Part shown: positions 1 through 11,018 of the stretch, one piece after another
Numbering within the stretch: the first letter of the stretch is position 1
Layout: the number at the start of each line of letters is the position of its first letter
Assembly: GCA_022495005.1 (NCBI GenBank)
Contig: JAGYXB010000374.1
Span: 186,001-250,000, forward strand
Source: Rhyacophila brunnea
Taxonomy: Eukaryota > Arthropoda > Insecta > Trichoptera > Rhyacophilidae
Direction of reading: 5' to 3'
DNA: 64,000 nt
Program-made: the position numbers and the translations under genes
Notes under the pieces: model-generated
Seen by the model: only the letters and a program-made list of their open reading frames with translations
What the model was told of the DNA's origin: nothing
Databases searched by the model: none

Positions 1-340
1 AAATTAAAATTAAACTATTAATTTAACTACCTATCTAAACATATGATAACTACTAGGTTTCTATAACAAATCAATAAAATCAGTAAAAAACGAAGAACTA
101 AAGTATACTATGTGCTTAGGTTATTTTAGTCAATAATTACGAATGTTCCAAATTAAATATAAGTGTAACACATTTCAATGGCACATCGTTTTTACTACAG
201 ATTTTCTGAATGTGTTTTAGTTTTTCTTTCAAATTGTGAATAACAAAAAAACGAAATAATTACATTTTATGCTATAAAATGAGTCACCTGACATTTCCCA
301 AAGAGATTGCTTCGCGTTTGAATTGTGTGTGAATTATAAT
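1..340. other. AT-rich DNA, nothing recognised
   Basis: No reading frame, repeat terminus or RNA-like structure was recognised here. The stretch only leads up to the possible exon that follows. Confidence 0.5.
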
Positions 341-354
341 ATTATTGTCAATAG

Positions 355-484
355 GTACCGTACAAAAAGAGTTATGTAATGTGGAAAAGCATAATATTAA
401 AAAGCTCAAATTCCAAGATGTTACTGAGCAGATGGAATCGAAATATAAAACAAAAAACATCGACTCGTATTTTGATTTATCAGG
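355..484 (+). CDS. Possible internal coding exon, product unknown
   Basis: An open frame of about 43 codons is bounded by plausible splice sites: TTGTCAATAG just before it and TTATCAG/GTATGA at its end. The peptide is lysine- and glutamate-rich (it contains KELCNVEKHNIKKLKFQDV and ends FDLSG) and looks more like ordinary coding sequence than the low-complexity frames elsewhere in the window. I do not recognise the family. The acceptor has a weak pyrimidine tract and no partner exon is visible, so this may be a chance frame. There is no good start codon, which fits an internal exon better than a small gene. Confidence 0.25.
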
Positions 485-889
485 TATGAATACAAATTTT
501 TTTTTTAAGGTTTATCTAATATTAAATTAATAAATAATTGTCAATTATATTATTCTAAATTTCTTAAAAATAAAGAAATGTTTATTGGACAAACTAAACC
601 CAATCACAGAATCGTATTACATACTTTATTTTACCGGTGGCTAGGTAAAGTTGAACGATTTTAGTTCTGACACGTTCTCCAGGTCTGATGAGAACATTAT
701 ATGTCTTACACGTATTGTTTAATTCTGGTCATTTCAAATGTAAATTAATTTCGATACCTAATTATTAATTTCACATCGTCTTTTCAAAGTTAAATATATT
801 TATAAGACGCCTAATCACGTTTTTTTTTTATCAAAATATTATTTAGTATTTATGCGAAATAATGTGGATATGTTTGATTTCGTCCCTCA
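485..889. other. AT-rich DNA, nothing recognised
   Basis: No coding frame, terminal inverted repeat or tRNA-like box was recognised. If 355-484 is an exon, this would be the start of its downstream intron. Confidence 0.5.
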
Positions 890-1260
890 CCTCCTTCAAA
901 CGTAGGAAAATCCTCCCTTAGATTCGGGGAACGAGCTAATCTAATCAGCGCGCCAGATTCGACGCGCATCAGTCTCTTTCGGCCGGTGTTAGTGTCGAGG
1001 AGATTACACCCTGCTAATCTGAAGGCGGTTGCTGTGACGCACCATTATGGGCGGGGTCCTCCGGGATGGCCACCCTCCGGGATCCGAAGATAAGCCTTTA
1101 TATGTCACTTAATCCGACCTCACGCGGAGGTCGCGCGGGCTAACAAAACGTGAGGTTGTGAAGTGACGGACATTGCCGGTGTTTTATGTGCGGTAGTCAG
1201 GGCCGCTCTTTGGGATATTTGTAAAGATAAAATTACCTAGATATAATGACACGCGAGCGT
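890..1260. other. GC-rich block of unknown origin
   Basis: About 370 bases are clearly richer in G+C and CpG than the flanks (for example GCGCGCCAGATTCGACGCGC and GGTCGCGCGGGC). All frames carry stops. It could be the untranslated end of a decayed retroelement or an old promoter. Nothing decides between these. Confidence 0.35.
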
Positions 1261-1454
1261 TTAGGTGTTCGACATTAATGGGCCGCCACTTACATATTAT
1301 ATTTTTTAATTTAATGTGAGTAATAAATATAAATATTAAATTTGTTCATTATCAAAATAATAATAACATACAATATGCTCGTCAACTATTAGCAACTACT
1401 TCGTGTTTTATAAGAAGCAACCGATATAAAAAAATCGTTGTAACCATTATTGGT

Positions 1455-1915
1455 AAGTCAGGCATTGAAGAATGTCCCCACCAAACCAAATCCGCCCCGC
1501 ATCACATCCTGTATAACTCAGGCATATCACAAGACGCAACGTTTGGATGTGAAGCACCAGTATTTTTTATGACTGAAAATGTCTCAGGAGCAGTGCCCAT
1601 GGAATAAAGGAGCACATTGAGGCAAAATTAAAAATTGTAGTAATTGACAAAAGTTAATGTAAAACTGCTAAAAAGTCTAAGTAAAATGATCTTTACTTTG
1701 ACAGTATGACACCGCAAATTTTCTAAATGCAATAAAATTGGTCTTTGTGGCGACCAGGTCAATGGGCCCAACAGCTGGTTGAACTGATTTGAGCAACGCA
1801 TCCCATTCCGTTTATATTTTAGGACATTCCCAGAGTATGTGGTTTGCATCCTGTATTTCTCCGCCACATGGACACGTTGAATGGGTGACAAGACCAAGCT
1901 CATAGGCATAAAGCC
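1455..1915 (-). mobile_element. LINE (I/R1/Jockey-like) 3' remnant, family A
   Basis: Read on the minus strand, this is the end of a non-LTR retrotransposon polyprotein followed by its 3' UTR. One frame gives ELGLVTHSTCPCGGEIQD followed by ANHILWECPKI and a stop. After a frameshift it continues with SVQPAVGPIDLVATKTNF and ends KDHFT. The spacing of cysteines and histidine is the zinc-knuckle found after RNase H in this LINE group. The 3' UTR ends near 1455 with a GGGGCGGATTTGG-like segment shared with the copy inside the Helitron at 29456-30025. It is frameshifted, carries a stop and is 5'-truncated, so it is dead. The assignment to the I/R1/Jockey group rests on the motif only. Confidence 0.75.
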
Positions 1916-2880
1916 CATTGACGCATTTAAATTTCTACAAGTGGCGCGTAAATCGTCGCCGTTTTTCCCTTCTCAGCGATACGATTTAACGAAAATACAA
2001 CGGAGTCCATTCATTGAACACAGCAAGCAAAATCGCGCTCCTCGAAGCGTTGTCGATAAGACGGGCGAGAAGCCATTATTAAGAACAGTGTACGCTTTGT
2101 TTAGTTATTGCGTGTCCGATATTTAATTACAAGCCCCGAGAAATAATATAATATTTTTATTGCTTTGTTATGAGAGACGCTGTAATAATAATTATTTTGT
2201 GCTTCTTGGGCCCCTTATTACATATGTGAAGGGTAATGCGCGGCAAGAGGCGTGTGATTATGGTTATGAATATACGCTTCTTACGCCGACTGCGCCCGCT
2301 CGTCCGTCTTGATGGGCTTTATGCCATAGAGCCAGCCAGCGAAGCCACCATGTTCAGTAAAGAGTTGACTGGTCAGAGCGGTTATCTTCATTTGCCATCT
2401 GCATGTCCAACTTCAAGTAGGCTGTGCTCTAGTGATCTACCTACCCTATGCAAAGTGCTACCCTTAAGCAGACTTAGAATGCCATCCTTCTTCACTTATT
2501 TTTCTTCATTTCATATATTTTTATCGATTTTTTATACATCACTCGTATCAACACACAATAATCAAAGATTGCATCACACAATCACATATTTTAAAAAGGT
2601 CAACGGTCACGCAGTAAAATATTGCATCGTACAGTCACAAGTCTTATAATGTTAGTAATCATGAAGTAAAACGACACCGTAGGTCACTTTTTTCTGTTAC
2701 TGTTAGAGCAAATTTGAGATGTGTGTTTATGCCACATACCTGGTCGACCCGTCACGCTAGGTCCCAGACTAGAGCCATGTCAGCCCTCCCCTTGTAAGGT
2801 CCGTGCACCTATCCCTTCGGGTTTTCATGGGAAATTCTTATTGAAAAATTTAATTGTGCGAAATATAGCCAGCGTCGGTC
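1916..2880. other. Mixed unrecognised DNA with one shared repeat segment
   Basis: Open frames here (for example 2236-2649 plus) have no recognisable domain. Bases 2430-2490 resemble 60690-60745: both read as a short run around GCAAAGTGC.ACCCTTAAGCA followed by ACTTAGAA, so a dispersed repeat crosses this point. Confidence 0.4.
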
Positions 2881-3165
2881 CTGATGTCAGGGGCAGTCAA
2901 GGGCGGGCAGAGAGCGACTGCTAAGCGCGCCATGTATCAGGATCCCACACAGATGTGGGTCACCCTCCGCTAACTTAATGAGAGCTTAACTATTTGGCTG
3001 AAATAGGCCGGCAGGTAGGTCCAAAGGATCGCGTGTATTTTTTATGCCCCCCAACTCCTCCCCCAGATATCCTCTCTAAGCCGGCGTGTGTTGCTGTCGA
3101 GGTGAAGCCAAACTGACGCACCCGAGCCGCCACGTTATCTACGCCACTGTTCTTTGGGTTAATTT
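2881..3165. other. GC-rich block, no coding frame
   Basis: A second G+C-rich stretch with stops in every frame. It contains a short hairpin around CCCACACAGATGTGGG (2945-2960). Its origin is unknown. It may be transposon debris like the block at 890-1260. Confidence 0.3.
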
Positions 3166-3680
3166 TCCTCTAATTGTGTTGTTAATTTTTTAATTCCACA
3201 CATAAATTTTGTCACATTTATTGTAACAACCTAATCTTAACTAACTATAGAAAGGATATACCACAATCTAGCAAGCAAATAAAAATAGAGTAAAAATATA
3301 ATAATCTTAGATGCCTTAGAGTAAAAATAATTTATAATGTTCATTTATTCATTGAACAATAATAACATCGCTCCACACAATGCACTGTACCGCTAATCAT
3401 TATCAAATGTATATTAAAATCATAAGGGGTATTTTCAAATAGGTATATTACGTATGATGATATATGGTATATAATATGTAACACTGAACACATTTTATAC
3501 AAGATTTCTAAAATAAATGAATATAAAATTTAGTGTCGTTTGCATAACGCACTGGCGGTGGGTATGGTATATTTTTATTAACTTATTATCAAATTAGTTC
3601 CATGATAATATTATTTCATAATTAACTATTTCTTTTGTTCAACGAGTAATTCACAAGATTTAAGAATGTATCATTCTAAT
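3166..3680. other. AT-rich DNA, nothing recognised
   Basis: No feature was recognised between the GC-rich block and the palindrome that follows. Confidence 0.5.
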
Positions 3681-3773
3681 TATTGAACATACATAATTTT
3701 GAAAAACACTTTCTGAGAGATTATATTATTATAACCAATAAAAAAAATCTTTTTTTGAAAAAAGTAAGCCACC

Positions 3774-3853
3774 CCGGCAGGGAATCGAACCCTGCATCTC
3801 CCGGGTATGCCCCATCCGCGCATTACCTCTATGCTATGCAGTGACATACTAAT
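3774..3853 (-). repeat. tRNA-derived (SINE-like) unit, left arm
   Basis: On the minus strand a B-box-like GGGTTCGATTCC sits in a 6-bp T-arm (GCAGGG / CCCTGC), and an A-box-like TAGCATAGAGG lies about 35 bases upstream. The 3' end CCGGGGTGGC has no matching 5' acceptor strand, so this is a tRNA-derived repeat rather than a working tRNA gene. Confidence 0.6.
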
Positions 3854-3939
3854 TGCGACAAATTTTAGCTATTGGTCACTTTTAATACCCACTCATCAGC
3901 GCTCTTCCAAATCAAGCTACTTTGGCAATCGATTTTTGT

Positions 3940-4030
3940 AATTAGTATGTCACTGCGTGACATAGAGGTAATGCGCGGATGGGGCGTAAACCCGGGAGAT
4001 GCAGGGTTCGATTCCCTGCCGGGGTGGCTT
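3940..4030 (+). repeat. tRNA-derived (SINE-like) unit, right arm
   Basis: This is the inverted partner of 3774-3853, with A-box-like TGACATAGAGG and the same GGGTTCGATTCC B box and GCAGGG/CCCTGC T-arm. It differs by a few substitutions in the loop region (GCGTAAACCC instead of GCATACCC). No acceptor stem can be drawn. Confidence 0.6.
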
Positions 4031-4116
4031 AATTTTTTCAAAAAAAGATTTTTTCTATACGTTATAATAATATAATCTCTCAGAAAGTGTTTTTCAAAAT
4101 TATGTATGTTCAATAT

Positions 4117-5469
4117 TATTTCACTTTTTCCCAATATTAAAGCCAAAAATAAATGCTCTCACCATACTTAATAATTTTTCACTACCAAATACCCACGTCA
4201 CAAGGTCCCACGTTACTTATTGCATATACCTTATCATACTTATATATTATCATACTTATTGTACAAATACTTAGATTTTGATAGATACTTATATGGAATT
4301 TTATATTGTCAGACATTATATTATTTTAATTAAAATAATAAAAACAAAAACACACATGTCGCATCATATAAAAAGTCAAAATCTCCAAGCAATGTCATTT
4401 ACGCGTCTTCAACTGGTGGTCATGATCGTTAATTTTGACTTGTTTTTATATTACAATTAAATGGGTCTGTTCACGTGAAGAAATTTAATCAAATCAAATA
4501 AAACCATGTTTGCATAATTTATACAAAATAAATATATTAAATCGTTTGAATGTATGGATTTATTTGGAAAATTTTATAAATATTATTTTTATCGTAGGAG
4601 ATCTCAAATCAATGTGTCGGGCTTCTACGTCACTAAATTCGTCACTATTGTTTTACCATTCTTTATTAATTTAATTTAATAAAACGCATTTATATATTAT
4701 AACAAATTTAAAAGGCGACACAAATAATCTACCGATACATTGAATTGTACATCCAATAATATTTTACCAATAATAATTAAATTAAAATTTCCACCTTGAA
4801 TTGACAGTTAACACAATATAAGAAACTACCATTCTTTCTTTGCAAACACATAATCGTGTTTTATAAATGTTTCTATACCTAGTGCTTATTGACTACATTT
4901 TTCGACATATGTTTCTCGACCCAAAGAAGCTTTTTATATTATATTCAATAATGTTGTTAAATAAAAAGTGGATTTATTCACACTCTTCACTCTTGCAATT
5001 CCATTTAAAAGACAGGAAGTCGATGATATCATTCGTAAGATACATACACATTTCTGAATTTAAAATAGCCACTAAATCACACAAATATTTTTCATACACA
5101 CGAAAAATATCGCGTTACAGCATAACAAATCATCCAAGTGGTGATTTATTTCGGTTTAGTTGATCCGAAAGTTAGGCGTAATCTGGGACGCGCGGTTGCG
5201 CGGCGTACAGGTCGCGCGGTCGTCGGTCATACCCTTTAACCATCTTAAAAAAAGACGTAGCTCAAAATCCTGTTTATGTCGGAAAAATAAGTATTTTTAA
5301 AATCGTACTAACATGATAATAATATGTATTGCTGATTTACAGAATGATGTAGTTTCAACTAAAATTTAATATCTTGGCACCTGTGTACATTTATATACAA
5401 CTATTTGAAGGTTTTTCAAACCTTGATCACTATATTCCACTAAACGAAACAATTAATAAGCCTATATAG
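4117..5469. other. AT-rich DNA with a hAT-like end and a CpG cluster
   Basis: No gene was recognised. Bases 4616-4650 (GGGCTTCTACGTCAC, then CGTCACTATTG) match the end of a hAT-like family also seen at 31540-31572 and 43299. A short CpG-dense stretch lies at 5188-5232. Confidence 0.45.
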
Positions 5470-5828
5470 CAGTGATTCTTAACTGTTGCACCGCGAAAAA
5501 ATGATAAAAACAATAATTGAGCAAATTCGACCTAATTTGTCTGAAATCTGCAAACCTGATAGCTCAGGTATCACATTTTATTGATTTTCACATCAAATCA
5601 ATACAATTTTGTTAAGGGTAATTTTAGTTACAGTTTTACATATATGTACGTATATTATATCTTTTCTTTAACATTTTTTTCTTTGACTGTTATGTAATCT
5701 GTTTAATTTGTTATACAAGTTATGTCCGCATATTTTTCTTTGTTTTCTGACCGTTTGATTTTGGTGCACTGCAATTTTTCCTTATGATCAAAAGTGCATC
5801 GTGACTTCGGAAAGGTTAAGAACCATTG
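5470..5828. mobile_element. hAT-type MITE, 359 bp, with near-perfect TSD
   Basis: The ends are inverted copies (CAGTGATTCTTAAC at the left, CAATGGTTCTTAACC read inwards from the right), the TIR type of hAT elements. The flanks are CTATATAG (5462-5469) and CTCTATAG (5829-5836), an 8-bp target-site duplication with one mismatch. The interior has no coding frame, so it is non-autonomous. Confidence 0.8.
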
Positions 5829-6179
5829 CTCTATAGCATGAAACTATAGTATTTCTTATTACGATTGGTACAATCACTATTTTTTTTCTTCCCCGTATCC
5901 ATTTACGGTCTGGAAATATAGATATTGAAGGTAAGGGAGAGAAAATAATTATATCCTGGACGTTTTTAAAAATTGGATCTAGAGAAAGATTTTCTTAACT
6001 GCATAGACAGCCATATGCGATAGTTACTCTATCTCAGCGCTGTAAGAAGTATACGCACTCGTATTCTTGACCATACTGACCACAAGATCGGTACACTGTT
6101 AGTTCCTAGCAAAGATAATGGATGAAGAGGGTGAGGTAGAATCTCTATTTACTGGAATAGCCAAGTGAAAGACGTTTCT

Positions 6180-6420
6180 ATCTTTTTTTCTATCAATGCT
6201 CTTCAAAACTGCATTGCAGCAAAAATGATTTCCTATTCATAAACTAGTATCGGTAACAACTGATGGAGCTCCTGCTATGGTTGGGAATCATGTTGGGTTT
6301 ATTAATTTATGTAAAAATGATGAAGCAATACCTAATTTTATCAGCTATCATTGCGTTATATACCAGCAGGCGTTATGTTCAAAAGTGTTGATGTTGCTTT
6401 TAAAATTATGAATTCAATTC
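6180..6420 (+). pseudogene. hAT transposase remnant (ZBED5/Charlie-like)
   Basis: From about 6240 the plus strand encodes KLVSVTTDGAPAMVGNHVGF and then HCVIYQQALCSKVL before a stop near 6410. The TDGAPAMVG and C.IHQQALCSK blocks are characteristic of the catalytic core region of hAT transposases of the ZBED5/GTF2IRD2 type. A weaker match lies just upstream (ALQNCIAAKMISYS), out of frame with it. Only about 80 codons survive and the frame is interrupted, so it is a dead fragment. It lies 400 bases beyond the hAT MITE at 5470, but whether they belonged to one element is unclear. Confidence 0.75.
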
Positions 6421-7120
6421 ATGGTAATTCGTTATTTTTTATATGTATAAAATATCTGTTTTCAAAATACATAGATACATATTTGAATTATAAAAATTTG
6501 GTTTTCATTGTTCTCGCATGATATAATTACAAGCCATATCAGTCGATCGCCATAAATAATTTTATCAACTAGTTTATCCTAGAAAAAAAAGTGTGGCCAC
6601 CCATGCTATACACGATATTAGATACCTGATGAACCCATGAATTGCGTATGTTATGTACATAATATTATGATATGTCTAGAATTTAAATACACTAAATGGT
6701 CGGGAAAAAACACCAACAAACTTCACAGATTAATTAAGTGATAGTTTCTTTAAAATTAAAAAAATAAAGCTATATAGAATTTATTATTTTTCTTTTCTTG
6801 TGAATTTACCATTTTCTAGATATGCCTCTTTGTGAGATGGTAGCCAAAATCCATTCGGCCGGCGCGGCGCGACTGCCCGAAAAACCGCCGTAGATCATCC
6901 TTCATCCTGAATAAACCGAGAAGCTTCATAGAATTTTTAACCCCGGCTACCAAATTACACTACGTAGAAACAGTAGCGGATTTTATCAACCAGGGTTTTC
7001 CGATTAAATACTTCGAATACTTTTTTTTATTTAATATTGAATTGGACACAGCCATAATGTTGCGACTATAAATTAACAAAATATATAAATACTAGTAAGG
7101 TATATGGAATACAAGGGAAT
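6421..7120. other. AT-rich DNA with a short CpG-rich inverted-end segment
   Basis: No coding frame was found. Bases 6835-6957 start with GGTAGCC and end with GGCTACC around a CpG-dense core, which may be a small decayed MITE. The remainder is featureless. Confidence 0.35.
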
Positions 7121-7499
7121 GGGACAACTGGATTTCGGACAATTGGACGCCGCACTGTCGTAGACACGTATACAGAACGTAGACGAGGTATTTTAATCAG
7201 TTTCTATCTACTACTTAGTAGTTTTATTTCATTTTACTCTTAACATAATGTATTCTTTATTGCGTATTGAGAATTACCATGCCTAAGGCTTTATATAAAA
7301 TAAAAAAATCTTTTTTTCGTTGGAACTTAAACATATGTACGATTAAATCATTATTTATGTCTGCATATTTACATTCTCACCAACTATTAAATCATAATAT
7401 AATCATTTAAATATAAATAATACTATTAAATATTTTTTTAAGTACCTATAAGTACCTAACGTGTATTTATTTTCGAATTCCGTGTCGTCCAGTTGTCCC
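7121..7499. repeat. Possible MITE with GGGACAACTGG inverted ends
   Basis: GGGACAACTGG at 7121-7131 is repeated inverted at 7489-7499, and both ends have related flanking text (CGGACAATTGG and CCAAATCGTCC). The AT-rich interior has no coding. The inverted match is short and there is no clear TSD. Confidence 0.35.
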
Positions 7500-9940
7500 G
7501 GTGCCAAATCGTCCTAGACCCGAATCCAATTATTCGGTGTGCTGTTAACTAAAGTGACTACGGTAGTACTCGAATATTGTAATCAAACGTTTATCTGGAA
7601 AACAACTACAGATTACGATTTACAAGGTTAGATTGTCAGATGTACATTGAGGTAAGATGTGAAAAGCATTAAGTCAAAACTAGTAAAAATAGTACCCACC
7701 TATATTATAATGACACCACTTCTACAATATTTATGTCTCACCGCATTAGCAACTGGTTTGACAAGTTTCATATATAATATATTATATATAAAATATATCA
7801 CCATTTTCTTGTTCAGTTTTCATTTATTGCGAAAATGAGTAAGGTTGATCAAAATATGGAAAGCAACAACGGAATATATCGGTGTATTTAGTTTCTATAT
7901 TGCATTTTAATTTATAAAAATACTATACTACCGTGAGGTTCGATAGGTTTGACGCGAAACACGATATAAGAGGGGCGTCGAGCGAAATATACAATAATGA
8001 TGTAAATACAGTCAACAATAGTAACTGATCACATTCACATTATCCCTGCATAATTCATGAGCACGATAAAATAACGCATCTGCGCATATCCATGGTTAAA
8101 TGGTACCTCTATGATAGCATAACTAGACTCTAGTATTTAAAAAATATGTTTAGTTTAAGCAATATATTATTGGGATTTATGGCAACGACCGCAAATAACA
8201 TTTGACTATTAAATCTACGTTGTACAGCCTATGCAGTTACGTCATCTACGTCATTTGTATCACATTTCAGACAAAGCGGGTACTTAAATGTCAAATAAAT
8301 AAATTGAAATTGAAATTGAAATTAAAAAATATATAAGTAGGTACCAACTAAAATCATATCTCTATATAAAGATGTCGTTTGTTTGAATCTGGTCATAAAA
8401 TCTAAAAGTTACTAGAGATATTATTATAAACGTGAGAGGATTAGAAACAAAAACGTCAGTTTCCATTTTTTATAAAAAATGTTGGCGAGCCATTTAAAAT
8501 ATCTTTTTAATATATAAGTACGTATGTTTAATTTCTGTTTTTTTTTAAATATTTGTAGAGACACTAATATTATGTTTATGACATTCATATATATATATAC
8601 ATATATTTTAACATAAAATGACAGTAGGTATATAATAAAAATATATACATCAGTATTTCACTATCACAGGCACTGCGTGTCATAGATCGTAGCCAATGCC
8701 CTCTATATAACCAAGCCATGGCACAAAATCACAATTCCAGCAGTAGCTACTAGTTAGCTATACCTATAATTCGAGTGAAAAGCGTTATTGTTAGGTAATT
8801 CTTACCTCATTGTCTATATATATATTACTTAAAATAAATTCGATGTTTTTACAATTATCGGTACGTAGTGCGATAAATTAATCGTGTTAAACTACACAGA
8901 CATTACACATTTTCTTCTATGTAAGAAATAAGCAATGGTTGAATTTATTTCAAAATAATAAATAGGTAGTTATATATTATAACAGTCTCAGAAACTTGCT
9001 GAAATAATCTATATATTTAATAAAGAATATAATATTCTTAAATCTTGTTTAAAATTCATTGAATACATTTTTAAGTAGGTACCTAAAAAACGTACCTTTA
9101 AATAAATACCTATCAGATTTATTTTGACGTCTTAGAATTCGAGGGTTGAAAAGATTTCTGGAGATTTATTAGCACAAACATAGCATCATCGTCATTTGTA
9201 GTAGAAATCTCAAATTATTAATGTAGCTAGGTATACTACTTGTGACGAGATCACTGGGAAGTTAGCTTATATCCTGGCCTAACCGTAGAGGGTTTATGGA
9301 TGGAGCTAAATATATGAACGTAGACAACTTATCCAAACCGTGATACTAACTTATGATATCCTAACAAAGAAGACGTAATAATTACTAATATATCGCGAAT
9401 GTTGTGTATAAAATATGAATTATTTCGATAATAAAACTTTTATAAAATAAGGCAATCTGTGCGTACCTATTCTATTTTCAAAAGAGACCAACGGTCAAAT
9501 GTACGAAAGAGCCGCTACTGGTTGTAAATATATATCTATCAGTACAGCGATGCCTTTGAATTCCATCATATTGCCTTTTTTGATATCAAAACCACACTCG
9601 GTATCGTATGGCCAAACATCTGTCCTCGGCGAACGGAGCTTATTCAAATGTGAATAGCGTTTGCTACTGTGTGGATTTCATTTGTGGATATGAGACCTTT
9701 TGAAAAAGAGTTGGGTAATATTTCAGGCGTGGGTTCAGCGGTGTTTGTCACCGTGAGTTAGGAAAGGGATGGTTCATTATGATATGTGAACGGTGGACAT
9801 GTTATTACAGCCGTGAAAAACGTGTGGAATGTGAGTGCTATATTATTGGTATAAACTTATAATTTATATAAAAAATGACATACATAAATCGAAAATACCT
9901 CAGGAACATACTTATTAGAAAAAATCTTAAAAATATATAG
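7500..9940. other. Long AT-rich stretch, one LINE-type tail
   Basis: No gene was recognised in 2.4 kb. Bases 8298-8322 carry a TTGAAA microsatellite after AAATAAATAAA, typical of a LINE 3' tail, with possible UTR from about 8236. The rest is AT-rich DNA with simple AT runs. Confidence 0.45.
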
Positions 9941-10430
9941 GTGTCGGACGGGACTCGAATCATCCACCAGATTCCGACCAATATTATTTAGAAATTAACC
10001 AGTAAAAGCCAACATCCATGACGATGGCCAGTGCTCTCGCTTTACCCAGCTGCATTTTTCTCCATACCCAGATAGAACACAATCTACATGGACTGGGTGT
10101 GGTTATGCTCATCTGTCAGCCGTAGCCTCAAGTTGCACCGACCGACCGTCAACATGGGCGGTGGTTCTAACTAAGGTTCTCTGCATATTTTGAAAGTTAC
10201 TCATCAGATAGGTACCATAGTCTTCGTGACATATTTAGGTATATACGTATTAACAGCGATTTTTATTTTGTTATTGTAAAAATCTCCATGAGAGTCGAGA
10301 GATTTACTCGGTTGGTCGGCTGACTTGAAATCAAAGAAATTCATTTATTTCACCTTCATTTACTTTGTCAAGTAGTTTTGTATGCTAAGAATAAAATAAT
10401 TTAATTTATTATTTTAGAATTATTCCCAAA
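9941..10430. other. Possible decayed tRNA-derived repeat, then unrecognised DNA
   Basis: Bases 9945-9970 read on the minus strand as GATTCGAGTCCCGTC, a B-box-like sequence, suggesting an old SINE. The moderately GC-rich text to about 10200 has no coding frame and was not identified. Confidence 0.3.
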
Positions 10431-11018
10431 CAGTGGCGAAGGGTGGAGGTAGCCTAATAAGATCCGCCATAAATAGTGTACACTAAACTTAGTCAGTCAT
10501 ACGTATTTGTTTTCATTGAACTAAGACTACAATTTTACAGATGGAGTTAGTTAATTTAAAAAAATCAATTGTAAACCTTGCAAAAACCAAGCCGTAATAG
10601 ATAGTAGTCAAAAAATACTTGTCTACATATAAAATATCTTAAATTATGCCATTAAATCATACATCATTTTGGATATTTTATAGAAATAATAATATTTTTA
10701 TCTATTATAGTTTGGTTTGGGTAGAGCTTAATTAATTTTTAAAAACTAACCAACACCATCTGTAAATTATAGTCTTAGTTCAATAAAAACAAATACTAAT
10801 GTATTTAGGTTTTGTACTATTCCATTTAAGTGGACTTCCACTTTTTCTACACAAATGGAATAGTACAAAACTTAAATCCATTAGAATTTAAATTCAAATT
10901 CCATCAAGCACCTTCGGTCGATAGTATTAATATTAAAAACAAATACGTATGACTAACAAAGTTTAATGTGCACTATTTATGTTGGATCTTAACAGTCTAC
11001 CTCCACCCTTCGCTACAG
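10431..11018. mobile_element. hAT-type foldback MITE, 588 bp
   Basis: The left end CAGTGGCGAAGGGTGGAGG is mirrored by CCTCCACCCTTCGCTACAG at the right. The arms stay complementary for well over 100 bases, including the segment with GAACTAAGACTAC. The flanks TTCCCAAA (10423-10430) and TTCTTAAA (11019-11026) fit an 8-bp TSD with two mismatches. The centre carries an inverted pair of the T segment (TTTTGTACTATTCC) also seen at 25063, 42269, 54297, 57268 and 58003. A relative lies at 63532-63966. Confidence 0.8.

Larger units (their letters stand above)
3681..4116. repeat. Large palindrome with two opposed tRNA-like units
   Basis: The left arm (3681-3854) and right arm (3940-4116) are close inverted copies of about 175 bases separated by an 85-base spacer. 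Each arm carries, from the centre outwards, a segment ending GTATGTCACTGC, a tRNA-like unit with A-box and B-box-like sequences, an oligo-A/T stretch and an outer end with ATTGAACATACATAATTTT. The two tRNA-like units point outwards. The structure could be an inverted duplication of one tRNA-derived SINE, or a foldback element. No clear target-site duplication was found at the outer ends. Confidence 0.75.

Noticed and set aside
2236..2649. 137-codon plus-strand frame as a gene
   Set aside because: Composition changes abruptly along it, it has no recognisable domain, and it overlaps a dispersed repeat shared with 60690.
3774..4030. Two true tRNA genes
   Set aside because: The A and B boxes and T-arm are present, but no 5' acceptor strand pairs with CCGGGGTGGC, and both copies are embedded in a palindrome. 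SINE-like repeats fit better.
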